The notes beneath the pieces are model-generated. The model saw nothing but the letters and a program-made list of their open reading frames with translations. It did not search any database and had not been told where the DNA came from. Of a stretch of 64,000 bases of DNA, positions 13,470 through 28,084 are shown one piece after another. This DNA is from Siphonodentalium dalli. Taxonomy: Eukaryota; Mollusca; Scaphopoda; Gadilida; Siphonodentaliidae. The translations under genes and the position numbers were made by a program. The number at the start of each line of letters is the position of its first letter. The first letter of the stretch is position 1. The stretch lies in contig CP136061.1 of the NCBI GenBank assembly GCA_032622095.1, positions 218,642,373 to 218,706,372 on the forward strand, in the 5' to 3' direction.

Positions 13470-16400
13470 ATGAATTATAAAGGGCCATAACTCTGTTAAT
13501 GTATACCGGATCAAACCCATATTCGCACTTTATCTGTATTTAGGGGTCAGAAATTCATATACCAAAATTGGTGTCGATCAGATGAAAAATGTTTGAGTCA
13601 TCCTGGCTTGGATGAATTCTATTTAAAAACGAGAGTGGAAAGGGTTAACTAAACAATACCAAAATCCATACAGATGAAGAACGTGCTAAGAAAGACCTAG
13701 GTAAGAAATATGAGGCAGATCAGAAGTAAATTGTTTGACTTCGATTCATCGGATAGCATTTGTGAGCAGGGTTAATTATTTTCTAAACCGATCAACCAAT
13801 CGATACCAAAAACTATACAGGTGAGCCATGTGTCATCATAAACCTGCATATAAAATATGAATACAATGGGTAAAAAAATACATGAGTTATGGCATCAGAT
13901 AGAATATGACCAGGTATGGATGGAAAGTGTTAATCATTTCTAAACCGATCAACCGATCGATACCAAAAACAATACAGGTGAGGGGTGTGTCATCATAAAA
14001 ATGCACATAAAATTTGAACATGATCCGATAAAAACTACTCAAGTAATCGAATCGGATAGCAAGTGTCTACGGACGGACGGACGAACGACGGATGGTTGAT
14101 CCGGACGTCGGCATTATGTGTACCATACATGGTATGGGTACACATAAAAAGGGACATAACTCTGGTGAAAATTGGCGGGCGGAACCCGAATTCGAACTTG
14201 ACCTGTGTTTTGCTGGGAGAAAGACACATACCAACTTTGGTTCAGATCAAATAATCCAATCTGGAGTTATCGGTCGGAAACCAAAATGTTAACAGACGGT
14301 CAAATTCTAAGTCGAAAAAGGGCCGTAACTCATGTAAAAATAATTGGACGGAACCCATATTCGAACTTGGCCTGTAGTTTTAGCTGGGAAATACACATAC
14401 CAACTTTGGTTCAGATCAAATAATCCAAACTGGAGTTATCGGTCGGAAACCAAAAATGTTAACTCGAAAAGGGGGCATAACTCTGGTGAAAATTGGCGGA
14501 CGGAACCAGAATTCGAACTTGACCTGTCTTTTCTGCTAGTAAACCCACATACCAAATTTAATTTAATTTGGTTCACTCTAACTAAAGTTATCATCCGGAA
14601 ACCTCGGACGCACGGACGCACAGGCTGATTATAATAGTCCTCCGAACCCGTTGGGTCGGCGGACAAAAAGGGGGCATAACTCTGGTGAAAATTGGCGGAC
14701 GGAACCAGAATTCGAACTTGACCTGTCTTTTCTGCTAGTAAACCAACATACCAAATTTAATTTACTTTGGTTCACTCTAACTAAAGTTATCATCCGGAAA
14801 CCTCGGACGCACGCACGGACGCACGCACGGACGTGCTGATTATAATAGTCCTCCGTGTTGACCCGTTGGGTCGGCGGACAAAAAGGGCCGTAACTCATGT
14901 AAAAATAATTGGACGGAACCCATATTCGAACTTGGCCTGTAGTTTTAGCTGGGAAATACACATACCAACTTTGGTTCAGATCAAATAATCCAAACTGGAG
15001 TTAACGGCCGGAAACCAAAAATATTAACAGACGGTCAAATTCTAAGTCGAATAAAAGGTCGGTAGACCTCATGTCCGCCTCCAAGAGTTGGCTTGATACG
15101 ACCGTTGTTTGCGCATAAAAACCTGTCTTTAGTGCTAGTAAACCTACATACCAAATTTAATTTCATTCAGTACACATTTACTAAAGTTATCATCCGGAAA
15201 CCTCAAATTCTAAGTCAAAAAGGGACATAACTCTGGTGAAAATTGGCGGGCGGAACCCGAATTCGAACTTGACTTGTGTTTTGCTGGGTGAAAGACACAT
15301 ACCAACTTTGGTTCAGATCAAATAATCCAAAGTGGAGTTATCGGTCGGAAACCAAAAATGTTAACAGACGGTCAAATTCTAAGTCGAAAAAGGGCCGTAA
15401 CTCATGTAAAAATAATTGGACGGAACTCATATTCGAACTTGGCCTAAAACTTTAGCTGGGAAATACACATACCAACTTTGGTTCAGATCAAATAATCCAA
15501 ACTGGAGTTATCGGTCGGAAACCAAAAATGTTAACAGACGGTAAAATTATAAGTCGAATAAAAGGTCGGTAGACCTCATGTCCGCCTCTAAGCGTCGGCT
15601 TGATACGACCGTTGTTTGCGCATAAAAACATGTCTTTAGTGCTAGTAAACCTACATACCAAATTTAATTTCATTCAGGACACATTTACTAAAGTTATCAT
15701 CCGGAAACCTCAAATTGGCAAAAATTCTAAGTAAAAAAGGGACATAACTCTGGTGAAAATTGGCGGGCGGAACCCGAATTCGAACTTGACCTGTGTTTTG
15801 CTGGGAGAAAGACACATACCAACTTTGGTTCAGATCAAATAATCCAAACTGGAGTTATCGGTCGGAAACCATAAATGTTAACAGACGGTCAAATTCTAAG
15901 TCGAGAAAGGGCCGTAACTCATGTCAAAATAATTGGACGGAACCCATATTCGAACTTGACCTGTATCTTTAGCTGGGAAATACACATACCAACTTTGGTT
16001 CAGATAAAATAATCCAAACTAGAGTTATCGGTCAGTAACCAAAAATGTTAACAGACGGTCAAATTCTAAGTCGAATAACTCTGGTGAAAATTGGCGGGCG
16101 GAATTCGAACTTGACCTGTGTTTTGCTGGGAGAAAGACACATGCCAACTTTGGTTCAGATCAAATAATCCAAACTGGAGTTATCGGTCGGAAACCAAAAA
16201 TGTTAACAGACGGTCAAATTTTAAGTCGAAAAAGGGCCGTAACTCATGTAAACATTATTGGACGGAACTCATATTCGAACTTGGCCCGTATCTTTAGCTG
16301 GGAAATACACATACCAACTTTGGTTCAGATAAAATAATCCAAACTGGAGTTATCGGTCGGAAACCAAAAATGTTAACAGACGGTCAAATTCTAAGTCGAA

Positions 16401-17010
16401 AAAGGGGCATAACTCTGGTGAAAATTGGCGGACGGAACCAGAATTCGAACTTGATATGTCTGTTCTGCTAGTGAACCCACATACCAAATTTAATTTAATT
16501 TGGTTCACTCTAACTAAAGTTATCATCCGGAAACCTCGGACGGACGGACGCACGCACGCACACACAGGCTGATTATAATAGTCCTCCGAACCCGTTGGGT
16601 CGGCGGACAAAAAGGGGCATAACTCTGGTGACAATTGGCGGACGGAACCAGAATTCGAACTTGGCCTGTCTTTTCTGCTAGTAAACCCACATACCAAATT
16701 TAATTTAATTTGGTTCACTCTAACTAAAGTTATCATCCGGAAACCTCGGACGCATGCACGCACACACGGACGCACAGGCCGATTATAATAGTCCTCCGAA
16801 CGTGGGTCGGCGGACAATAATAGGAAGGAACCCATATTCGAACTTGGCCTGTATCTTTAGCTGGGAAATACACATACCAACTTTGGTTCAGATCAAATAA
16901 TCAAAACTGGAGTTATCGATCGGAAACCAAAAATGTTAACGGACGGACGGATGGACGAACAGACAGACAGACGGACTGATTACATAATACGACCTTTTTT
17001 CAAAAAGGGC
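13470..17010. repeat. Large array of ~170-bp CCGTAACTC/CATAACTC units
   Basis: More than a dozen units with GGGCCGTAACTCATG or GGGGCATAACTCTGG, then ATTCGAACTTG, ATACCAACTTTGGTTCAG and GTTATCGGTCGGAAACC. Several sub-blocks end with GGACGCACGGACG and the hairpin CCGAACCC-GTT-GGGTCGG (14644, 16588) before AAAAAGGGG. The long ORFs on both strands here are repeat artefacts. Confidence 0.9.
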
Positions 17011-19780
17011 GTATAAAAATCACGCATAATTATAGATATATTGAATGTATTATAATTTCCTGAATGAATAGAGCTGCAGAAGTGCAGTATTATCGAAACG
17101 TGAACTCTAGGTCACAATTAATTCGGAATTAGCGAGTTAACATGTTATCACTGAAACGAATTCTCAACACGAACACCGACTCCGAGTGTAAAGTATACAC
17201 GTGTTATTCATCTGTAAAATAGCTGAGAAAATATCCCGATAGCGGTTGATAATTTGGAACAGTAGCCTCGTAATCAACACGTGTGTGTGTTACAGTTCTA
17301 TTTCAAGCCAATCATGGCTGTGGCGGTTCTATACATACGATTTATTCGAACGATTTTTGCACTTTGGGCCGAATATTGTCTTGTGTATCTGACATTTTAA
17401 ACCAGATAATGACTGTATGCCATTTACATAATACAACAGGTATATTAAGAAATAATATAATAAATACCTAATACTAATAGTAAGTGACATTAATTGACAG
17501 AAACCATATATTGAACGTCCCGAGGGGTGTACTATCACAATCATGCCTGCCTATATAAATACCAATGGTAAAAGAAGTCTACTCAGGATATTATGAGATG
17601 TTATTCATTTAATTAATATAGGGCCATGATTGAAAGATCCAGGTGGGACAATGTTTCGATGCCAGGACCAACATATTTCCTCCTCGAAAGTCGCGCCTAA
17701 GGGACATTTACGCATGTTCGTCGCCCATGCAGGCATAAACATATCTTATGAAATCACGGTCAACTGAATCATTGGTATGTTATGGAGTGGCCGGGGGATA
17801 TGCGTGGTGGGGAGGGTGTGGCTTGGACAGGGAGGGATGCTTAATTGGTGTATGCCCCAAACTTTTGTCAAATTTTTCAACAGTTGCAAATTTCATACCT
17901 TACACTACATTGGTTGGAAATTTCACACCAACAATATGTTGAAATTGTTCCCTTAAGTTTTATTTTACAACAATGACTGAGGAAAGTCCCTCCTTATGTA
18001 CATACATGTACACACATTGTAATAATAATGTGTTCGTTTAATTGTCCACCGCGCTCATTTAAAATAATATTAACAATATTCAATTCCTATCTAATCATCG
18101 TGGCCGACTTCTCTCAGGTCGACTTCACGTCGGGTCGTCTTCGTATTTGGGTCTACATATGGGGTCGACATCACATGGGCCCGTCTTCATTTGTACTCTT
18201 TTGACCAATAGTCACATGATTTAGTAAAACTTCCATTGGCTGATCGAGTTACTTTTAAAGGTTTAAAATTGGTACCCGTATTTACGTTCAGGAATACCAC
18301 CGGGGATGCGTGACTACTCATGCCCAAGACCAGTTGCCCCGGGGGTGATCTTGCATGTTCGGGGCGACTGCTATACTAGTTAAGTCAAAGGCGGGTGACC
18401 AAATAATTTTTGCTTTCACTTCATCCAATTTTTATTTTATTGAATATTACAAAAAATAGCCTTTACTAGTATAAAACAATTTTTCCCTCTTACAGGCGAG
18501 TGGATACAATTAATTCATGAGTGGTTGTAATCAGGTATCTCTTAACAGGAATCTGAGTGGCTTGGCTTCACTGTCCAGAGGCTTAGAAGTTAGAACAAAC
18601 CCTGAGTGATTGCCGGTCAGATTATCCCGAACAGCAGAACAAGTGCGATAGAGAAATAACGAATTCTGGCACCTAACCTATATAATCAGCATCCAGCAAG
18701 TGGATGCCCAGCATAAACTTGAACAATGTGTGGGTGTCAACAAACTTCAACTACTAACGTCTTATTTTTTGGCTTTTTGCTGATTAAAATGCACCTGCGA
18801 AAATAGACAACATAAAATACAAGACAGATAACTCTATATATCCCGTCTACGCTCACGCTTTCCGAAGTCCAGCGCTATGAAATTACAATATAGTTAACCG
18901 GCTATTGATTCATGGAAATGTTAGGCCTGCAATACGCGTTATTTTTCAAACTAGCTGGCGACTTGTTGAATTTTGATAGGCGAGACACAGGTTATTGAAT
19001 AAGCATAGGAAGGCAGTGTAATTTATAGAAATTGATGACAATGGTGCACATTTCAACTTAATGCATATTGTTTTGTTTATCTTTGGTTAATTTCACGACA
19101 TGGTCAGTTTGAACCATTATCTTGCCAAATATTAGCCATAGTATTACCCGTATAAAAACCGATTAAACGAGGAGAGAACCGACTCGATCAGGAGAGAACC
19201 CAAACAAATATCAAAATTCACGGTTTTCGTCGTTATGACACACACAACGGAATGTTCGTTATTATTACGCTCGTTTGGGCCACCGATTGTGAGGGGAATG
19301 GAAAAATCAATCGAATTATCAGCTAGATGGCTCCAAAATTGTGTTTTAACTGTCAAAAAGTCGCGAAAATGTATAATTTCGATTATAAGTCTGAACAGTC
19401 ACAAATCAGTCAAGAACCATCACAAACCGGCGATAGAATGACTTCCGATGTAACAGTTCCTACACAGTGGGTCGTATGAGATATTGTATGGCAGCGATGA
19501 TTGTGATTAAGTGAAACATGACATATTTCACCATTTATTCCGAATACCGTATTGGCAGCCATCTTGGGGTTAGCAAGCCATTTTGTAATGCAAAAATGAC
19601 ATTGAATTATTGTACACACCAAATATTTCTGCCGTGGTACATTCTGCGCTTCTGCAAGAATGACAAAAATGACTTGTAGATTATTTTTTTGAAGAAAAAT
19701 ACCTAAATTTTATGCCATGACAAATTTCATGATGATCAGACAAACAGTACGACCTGTAGCCCGTGCTAATTTTTTATAAG
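17010..19780. other. No gene recognised
   Basis: Only short ORFs. A local pattern of GTCGACTTCACGTCGGGTCG near 18110-18190 is noted but not understood. Confidence 0.4.
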
Positions 19781-20520
19781 TCGAAAAAGGGGGATAACTC
19801 CACAAACAAATGTCTGACACAGCTCACAATCACAGGTTCCCATGTTACTAAATAACTGTTCCAAGTTTTAAGAAAATTGACTGGAAAATGTTGTAATATA
19901 AGCTCGGACAAAATTATGCATTTTGACAAATATTTCTAAGTCGAAAAAGGGGATAACTCCATTAAAAATAAAAGGCCGCTCGGCCACAGTGTCACCCGAA
20001 CCGGTGGCTTCATTTGGAGCGGAGGCTTTGTAGAAGTATACTGTATGGATAAGACACTTGTGCATTGTCTCATTACTGACATGCATACAAATAACCAAAT
20101 CTTTAAAAAACTCATAAAGTCAAAATATAACCTCAAATTGGCATAAAATGAAGAAAATTTGAATTTTCTAAGTCGAAAAGCCCATAACTCTGAGAAAAAT
20201 CATCGGTTCAAACTCAAATTCGAACTTGACCTGTATCATGTTATGACTGATCCACATAAAAACGGTATTTGCAATTAAAGGATCCAAACTTGAGATATCA
20301 TCCGGAAACCGAAAAAGTGAGAAATTTTCTAAGTAAAACAAGTCGAAAAAGGGCCACAACTCTCGCAAAAATGGGCGGAGCATACCCATATTCGAACTTG
20401 ACCTGTACATAGGGCTGATAAACTCGCATACCAAATTTGGTTCAGATATGCATGATCACACAAACTGAAGTTATCACCCGGAAACCAGAAAATTACAAGA
20501 TTCTAAGCAAAATGAAAGTG
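19780..20520. repeat. CCATAACTC-family units
   Basis: Four units starting TAAGTCGAAAA (19782, 19938, 20168, 20341), with GGGATAACTCC or CCATAACTCTG, CGAACTTGACCTGTA and ATCATCCGGAAACC. Confidence 0.8.
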
Positions 20521-20532
20521 TCAATGACACTG

Positions 20533-23131
20533 TAGCTCAACTTGGAAAGGGAATAATTTAATGTATTACACTCAATGGAGCGATTAGGAATGTGGAAAGT
20601 TGAATGTCTAATACTAGTTTATAGACATGAAGAGAAAAGTAAGATCCAAGATGGCTGCTGGCGGCCATGTTTTCGGCCGAATGACCCCAAAATGATTGTA
20701 TCCCATCTACATGTCATCGTTAACATCCATGACAAATGTTATGATAATCAGACTAAAGGTACGACCTGTAGCCCATGCTAAACAATTTAGTCATACAAAG
20801 AGTAAAATCCAAGATGGCTGCTGGCGGACATGTTTTTTGCCGAATGACACCAAAATGACTCGTTCCAATCTACATGTCATTATTAACATTCATGACAAAT
20901 TTCATGATGATCAGACTAAACGTACGACATGTAGCCCATGCTAAAGAATTTAGTCATACAAAGAGTAAAATCCAAGATGGCTGCTGGCGGCCATGTTTTT
21001 GGCCGAATGACCCCAAAATGAGACGTTCCCATCTACATGTCATCGTTAACATCCATGACAAATTTTAGGATGATCAGACGAACAGTACGACCTGTGGCCC
21101 GTGCTAATGGATTAAATTTTGAAATCCAAGATGGCCACTGGCGGCCATGTTTTTTGTCCGAATGACCCCAAAAGGACTCGTTCCCATCTACGTATAATTG
21201 TTAACATCCATGACAAATTTTATGAAGATCTGACCAAAGCTACGACCTACAAATTTCATGATGATCAGACGAACAGTACGACCAAAGGTACAACCTGTAG
21301 CCCATGCCAAAGGATTTAGTCATGCAAAGAGTAAAATCCAAGATGGCCGCTGGCCGAACGACTCCAAAACCACTCGTTCCCATCTACATGTCAGTGTTAA
21401 CATCCATGACAATTTAATAAAGATCAGACCAAAGGTATGACCTGTAGCCCACGCCAAAGGATTTAGTCATGCAAAGAGTAAAATGCTGGTGGCCATGTTT
21501 TTTGACCGAATGACCCCAAAACGACTCGTTCCCATCTACATGTCATTGTTATAATTCATGACAAATTTCATGACCATCTGACCAAAGCTACGACCTGTAG
21601 CCCGCACCAAAGGATTTAGTCATGCAAAGAGTAAAATCCAAGATGGCTGCTGGCGGCCATGTTTTTTGACCGAATGACCCCAAAACGACTCGATCCCATC
21701 TACATGTCATTGTTATCATTCATGACAAATTTCATGATGATCAGACGAACAGTACGACCTGTAGCCCGTGCCAATGGATTGAATTTTGAAATCCAAGATG
21801 GCCAGCGGCCATGTTTTTTGGCCGAATGACCCCACAATGATTCGTTCCCATCTACATGTCAATGTTCATGACAAATTTTATAAAGATTAGACCAAAGGCA
21901 ACCTATAGCCCGCGCCAAAGGATTTAGTCATGCAGAGAGTAAAATCCAAGATGGCTGCTGGCGCCATGTTTTTTGGTCGAACGACTCCCAAAATCACTCG
22001 TTCCCATCTACATGTCAATATTCATGACAAATGTCAGTGTTAACATACATGACAAATTTCATAAACTTCCGACCAACACAATTTCATGATGATCAGACGA
22101 ACAGTACGACCTGTAGCCCGCGCCAATGGATTGAATCTTGAAATCCAAGATCGCTGCCAGCGGCCATGTTTTTTGGCCGAATGACCCCAAAATGACTCGT
22201 TCCCATCTACATGTCAATGTCAACATTCATGACAAATTTCATAAAGATCAGACCAAAGGTACGACCTGTAGCCCGCGCCAAAGGATTTAGTCATGCAAAT
22301 AGTAAAATCCAAGATGGCTGCTGGCGGCCATGTTTTTCGGCCGAACGACCCCAAAATCACTCGTTCCCATCTACATGTCATTGTTAACATCCATGACAAA
22401 TTTCATGATGATCAGGCAAACAGTACGATCTGTAGCCCACGCCAATGGATTGAATCTTGAAATCCAAGATGGCTGCCAGCGGCCATGTTTTTTGGCCGAA
22501 TTACCCCAAAATGACTCGTTCCCATCTACATGTCAATGTCAACATTCATGACAAATTTCATAAAGATTAGACCAAAGGTACAACCTGTAGCCCGCGCCAA
22601 AAGATTTAGTCATGCAAAGAGTAAAATCCAAGATGGCTGCTGGCGGCCATGTTTTTTGGCCGAACAACTCCAAAATCACTCGTTCCCATCTACATGACAG
22701 TGTTAACATCCATGACAAATTTCATAAACTTCCGACCAAAACAACGACCTGTAGCCCGCGCCAAAGGATTTGGTCATGCAAAGAGTAAAATCCAAGATGG
22801 CTGCTGGCAGTCATGTTTTTTGGCCGAACGACCCCAAAATCACTCGTTCCCGTCTACATGTCATTATTAACATCCATGACAAATTTCATGATGATCAGAT
22901 GAACAGTACGACATGTAGCCCGTGCTAATGGATTGAATTTTGAAAATGTTTTTTTCTGAATGACCCCAAAATTAATCATTCTGGTCTAAATGTTGATGTC
23001 AGCAGCTATGACAAATTTCTTAATGATCCGACCAAAGGTACGACCTGTAGCCTGCATTGTTGACGCCTTACGTACACACGCACGACAAAGCCATGGCAAT
23101 AGCTCAAACTTTACAAAGTAAAGTTGAGCTA
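20533..23131. mobile_element. Pearl-like tandem-repeat element 1
   Basis: Inverted ends TAGCTCAACTT (20533-20543) and AAGTTGAGCTA (23121-23131). The right end adds an internal hairpin (TAGCTCAAACTT...AAGTTGAGCTA). Inside are about 14 copies of a ~163-bp unit (CCAAGATGGCTGCTGGCGG, ATGACCCCAAAATGACTCG, CATCTACATGTCA, GTACGACCTGTAGCCC, GATTTAGTCATGCAAAGAG). Short inverted ends around a ~160-bp tandem core match the bivalve Pearl elements, now linked to Helentron-type elements. No Rep/helicase gene is present. Confidence 0.75.
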
Positions 23132-23415
23132 AAAAAGGGCCATAACTCTCGCAAAAATGGGCGGAGCAAACCCATATTCGAACTTGACCCGTATTTTGGT
23201 CTGATAAACTCACCTATGAAATTTGCTTTTGATCTAATAACCGAAACTAAAGTTATCTGGAAACCATTTCCGGACGCACAGACGGACAGACCCCGAAATT
23301 ATTTTTTTTCGGGTGACAAAAAGTCGGACGGACCTCATAATCACAGGTTCCCATACTACTAAATATCTGCCAAGTTTCATGGAAAATGATTAAAATGAAA
23401 GTGTCAATGACACTG

Positions 23416-25704
23416 TAGCTCAACTTAGGTAGGGGAATAATTTAATGGTCTAAGACAGACAAGATTTTTTTGGCTGAACGACCCCCAAAATGACTCGTTC
23501 CCATCTACATATCAATGTCAACATTCATGACAAGTTTCATAATGATCGGATCAGGGATGTGGTCTGTAGGGTGTGCCAAAGGATTTAGTGATGCAGAGTA
23601 AATTCTAAAATGGCCACCGGCAGCCATGTTTTTTTGCCGAATGACCCCAAATTGACTCGTTCCCATCTACATGTCAATGTCAACATCCATGACAAATTTC
23701 ATGAAGATCAAACTAACAGATCGGTCTATAACCCATGCTAATGGATTTTGTAGAAATATTTAGTCATACAAAGAGTAAAATCCAAAATGGCCATTAGTGG
23801 CCATATTTTTTGCCGAATGACGCGTTCCGGTGGCCATTTTAGAATTTACTCTTTGCATCACTAAATCCTTGATGATCCATATGAAGTTTGGCTATGATCA
23901 GATCAGGGATGTGGTATGTAGGCGACACTCCACAGTTTTGAATGATCAGTAGGAGTTATTTTATAGATATAAAGTACTAGTGGTTTCTGGCACCATTCAT
24001 GTGGCATGTATATTGTGACAAGGTGGGATATGAATTTGTGTAATTTTAGAAGGTGTTCTAGACTAATGACAAAATTAAGTGCAAGTGACCTTGACCCCAC
24101 CCATAGACAGCAGTAGCGTTTTCTGCGAAACAGTGGCTCTAGATACTGGGTCAATTTTTAAGCACCCAAAATTTGTCATTGCATCAAAAATTGATTTTCT
24201 GGAAAATTTAACGGCGAAAGTTTGAAAAAATTTCACATTGATGTTGGAAGCCAGAGGCCTTTAAACCAACATAGGTGACCATGCTTGAAAAAATCTGGTA
24301 TTCGTGCCTCTTGGGTATGAAAATGCAATATTTTGGTCATTTTTTGAATAAAAATCACATTTTCGATCAAAAGATCAAGGGCCATAACTCTTGATAGCCC
24401 ATATATTATGGAAATTATGTATCAAATTCTGAATGCCTATTCTGTACTAATTTCAGGCATATATATATTGTCTATATGGTTTGGGATCATAATCCAGATA
24501 ACTTTCAATGAATCTATGGGCCCCCTATTTCTGGGCCCATACCTGTTGAAACTATGGAGTGTCACCGTAGGGTGTGTCAAAGTATATTTAGTGATGCAAA
24601 GAGTCAAATCCAATATGGCTGCCAGCGCCATGTTTTTTGGCCAAATGACTCGTTCCCATCTGGAGGTCACCCTGATGATCCATATGAAGTTTGGTGATGA
24701 TCGGATCAGGGATGTGGTCTGTAGGATGTGTCAAAGGATTTAGTGATGCAAAGAGTAGAATCCAAGATGGCCACCAGCGGCCATGTTTTTTGGCGATTGA
24801 TCCTAAAATGACTCGTTCCCATCTACATGTAAATGTCAACATTCATATGACAAATTTTATGATGATCAGACAAACAGTACAGCCTGTAGCCCGTGCCAAT
24901 GGATTCAAATTTGGCCATGTTTTTTGGCCGAATTACCCCAAAATTATTCGTGCCAAACTAGGGGCCACCCCAATGATGAATATGAAGTGTGGTGATGATC
25001 GGATCAGGGTTGTGGTCTGTAGGGTGTGTGAAAGTATTTCGTGATGCAAAGAGTAAAATCCAAGATGGCTGACAGCGGCCATGTTTTTTGGCCAAATGAC
25101 TCGTTCCCATCTACATGTCAATGTCAACATTCATGACAAATTCCGACCAAAGATTCGACCTGTTGCCCGCGCAAAAGTATTTAGTGATGCAAAGAGTAAA
25201 ATCTAAGATGGCAGCCATGTTTTTTGGCCAAATGACCCCAAAATGAATCATTCCCATCAAGAGGTTGCCTGATCCATATGAAGTTTGGTGATGATCGGAT
25301 CAGAGATGTGGTCTGTAGGATGTGTCAAAGGATTTAGTGATGCAAAGAGTAAAATCCAAGATGGCCACCAGTGGCCATGTTTTTTTGGCTGAATGATCCT
25401 AAAATGACTCGTTCCCATCTACACGTAAATGTCAACATTCATGACGTATTTTATGATGATCCCACAAACAGTACAGACTGTAGCCTGCGCCAATGGATTT
25501 AATTTTGAAATCCAAGATGGCCACCAGCAGCCATGTTTTTTGGCCGAATGACCCCAAAATGACTCGTTCCCATCTACATGTCAACATTCATGATAAAGAT
25601 CAGACCAAAGATACGACACGTAGCCCGCGCCAAAGCAAATTGTTGACGGACACACGGACGCCAACCCATGGCAATAGCTCAATCTTACAAAGTAAGTTGA
25701 GCTA
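23416..25704. mobile_element. Pearl-like tandem-repeat element 2
   Basis: Left end TAGCTCAACTT (23416) preceded by GTGTCAATGACAC just as in element 1; right end AAGTTGAGCTA (25694-25704). The core units are more diverged and irregular, often with GATCGGATCAGGGATGTGGT in place of the element-1 variant. Confidence 0.7.
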
Positions 25705-26230
25705 AAAACAACAAAACTCCAGGCAAATTTGTGTCCACGGAAAGACTATGGACAATCCGATTCAAGTATACAACCCACCCCCACCACAAAACACGTAACA
25801 TTTAAGCAGACATGAGACCCTGGAGTTTGTTACTCAATCTGTTAGTTCATCTTCTCCTGAAATCTTATTCTCAATACCCTATATATTCCAAAACCCATGT
25901 AATGTCCGATTTATCTACTGTCAAAACACCGATATTACCGGTAACCCAAAATCCAAGGAAGAATAAAAGGTCGGCTGACCACAGTGTTCCCCGACAACGT
26001 GGCAAGTCAATGCCGCTTTGTTAAAGAAATAAAAAAAAAATGTTGAAATGTTCAAAGTCGAAAGGGTTATTAATTCCGTAAAAAAATAATTCCCCCCCCC
26101 CCCCCCCGTCATCTATATACATGTTGCACATCTCCAATATGTGGGTAACAATACTCTTGAAGTTTCAAATATCTACGATCAAAAGAGGAGTTGATTACAC
26201 CATGAAGGTACCCTCATTCAGAAAATTATA

Positions 26231-26800
26231 AACGAGAGGCCGATCACGATCGGCAGATGTTTAACACGCACCTTAGCGCTAGCGATTAGCTATAACTGAT
26301 AATTGGTCAAAGATATGATCACAGTAATACATATATCAGTACCTAACTTAAAATCAAAAGCTCAAATAATTTGTCTTAAGAAGGGGTTAAAGTATTTGGG
26401 GTGGGGGAGGAGTCGTTTTAAATCTCATAACTCTGTCCCTATTCACACAAGGACCTCTCACTGTGAGATCCAATGGTTTAGCCATCAATCAATTTGACAG
26501 ATAGGATAAACAATTATCCAGGCAGCGGGTTGTTTATCTTTACCTTTATACAACCACCCCCTGGAGCTCTAACATATGTCATCACTCAAATAATAACAGA
26601 TTTCGCTTGGAATGACATCTATTAAAGGTACTCTCATATCCTCTGGATATTGGATGTTCACAACTTCAAATGGCAATTTATTGATATCATTATATTACAT
26701 GCAACTATTGCAATAAAATCTTCATATTTTCAAAACAGGACACAACACCTAATTAATGGTATACAACTAAAACAAATTAGTCAATGACAAATTTGTTTTT
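26231..26800. repeat. Internally deleted copy of the hairpin-headed family
   Basis: Shares both ends with 8048-9640 but lacks about 1 kb of its middle. Head hairpin GCCGATCACGATCGGC is perfect here. Confidence 0.75.
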
Positions 26801-27039
26801 AATTAAATATTTTTTTTATTATAAAAGTTTTTCAATATTTTTTGCATGTTGAATTGAGCGAGGAAATTCAGTCTAAAAAAAATTTGAAAAATCAAAATTT
26901 CAAATAAAACAAGACAGTCAATGACTGTGGGGTCGCTCACCAGACTGCAAAGACTGATAAGACTGGGACTCTGGAGACCACAACAGTCAGAACTTTTCAT
27001 AATCACTTTAAAAGAAGTAGATATCTAAAGAGTTAAATC

Positions 27040-27970
27040 TAAAACAAAAAATTTGGAGTTATGTCCCTGGCCCCGCCCACATTTGACCCAGTGACCTGAT
27101 TTGAACAAATCTGAACCCCAGTTACCCAAGGATCCTTCATACCAAATATGAACCCATATAGCCTGATGGTATTTGAGAAGAAGTCACTTTAAGAATACTA
27201 TGGAGGGAAAGAGTTATGGCCCTGGCTTCGCAACTATTTCAAGTGAACTCATTTGAACAAATCTGAATGTGAGTCACCTAGGGAACATCCACACCAAATA
27301 TGAAACCATTCGGTCTTATTGTTCTGAAGATGTTTAAAAGAATTACTATGGTGGGAAAGAGTTATGGCCCTGGCTTCGCAACTATTTGACCCATTTGGTC
27401 TTATGGTTCCAGAGGAGAAGATGTTCAAATAATTGTTGTCGGACGGATGCACGGACAGACGATGGACGGACGAGGAGTGATTACTATAGCTCCGGCGGAG
27501 CACAGGTAGGGTGGCTGGTTGATAATTAAATCTCTTATCTCCGCCCCTATTTGAACAAACATGAATCCCCATCTATGAGATCCATTCATTTGGTAATTTC
27601 AGACATTAGATTTTAAGAGTTGAACTTAACTGATTTTCCTAAAATGACCCCAAATCTGAAAAAATCTAAACCCCAGTCACCGAAGGACCATCCATACCAA
27701 ACATAATCTAAATAGTCCAGATGGTTCTTGAGAAGAAATTGTTTTAAGAATTACTATGGAAGGAAAGAGTTATGGCCCTGACTTCTCACCTATTTGACCT
27801 GATGAACTCATTTGAACAAATCTGAATGTGAGTCACCTGGGGGACATCCACACCTAAATATATAAACCCATTTGGTCTTTAATATGTATCTGGAGAAGAA
27901 AACAATTGATGGACGGATAGAGACATATTGACAGATGGATGGATGGGAGAACAGTCTGAAATAGAGACTG
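27040..27970. repeat. GAGTTATGGCCCTGG repeat family
   Basis: Repeated GAGTTATGGCCCTGGCTTCG, CATTTGAACAAATCTGAA, CACCCAAGGA-like and CCATACCAAATAT motifs at ~150-180 bp spacing. One block ends with GGACGGACGAGGAGTG and the hairpin GCTCCGGCGGAGC (27490). Confidence 0.8.
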
Positions 27971-28084
27971 ACAAATTAAATCCAATATACCCCCCAAGTT
28001 TTCTTTGCAAAATCAGGGTATAATGAGTTCAACTGGATACTGGTGGTTAAGAACATAATATTCGAACAGACAAGCCTGAACATA

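Noticed and set aside
13990-16840. Open frames up to 161 codons with recurring FELDL, KRGHNSGENW and similar peptides
   Set aside because: They arise because the same ~170-bp DNA unit is read repeatedly; related peptides appear on both strands and in several frames. No domain, no consistent start, no splice structure.
20640-23050. Regular repeats considered as a CRISPR array
   Set aside because: Units are ~163 bp with no repeat/spacer division; the context is a eukaryotic transposable element.
24408-25044. ORFs of 111 and 117 codons
   Set aside because: They run through diverged Pearl-like core units (CCAAGATGG, GTTTTTTGGCC) and carry repeat-derived peptides only.
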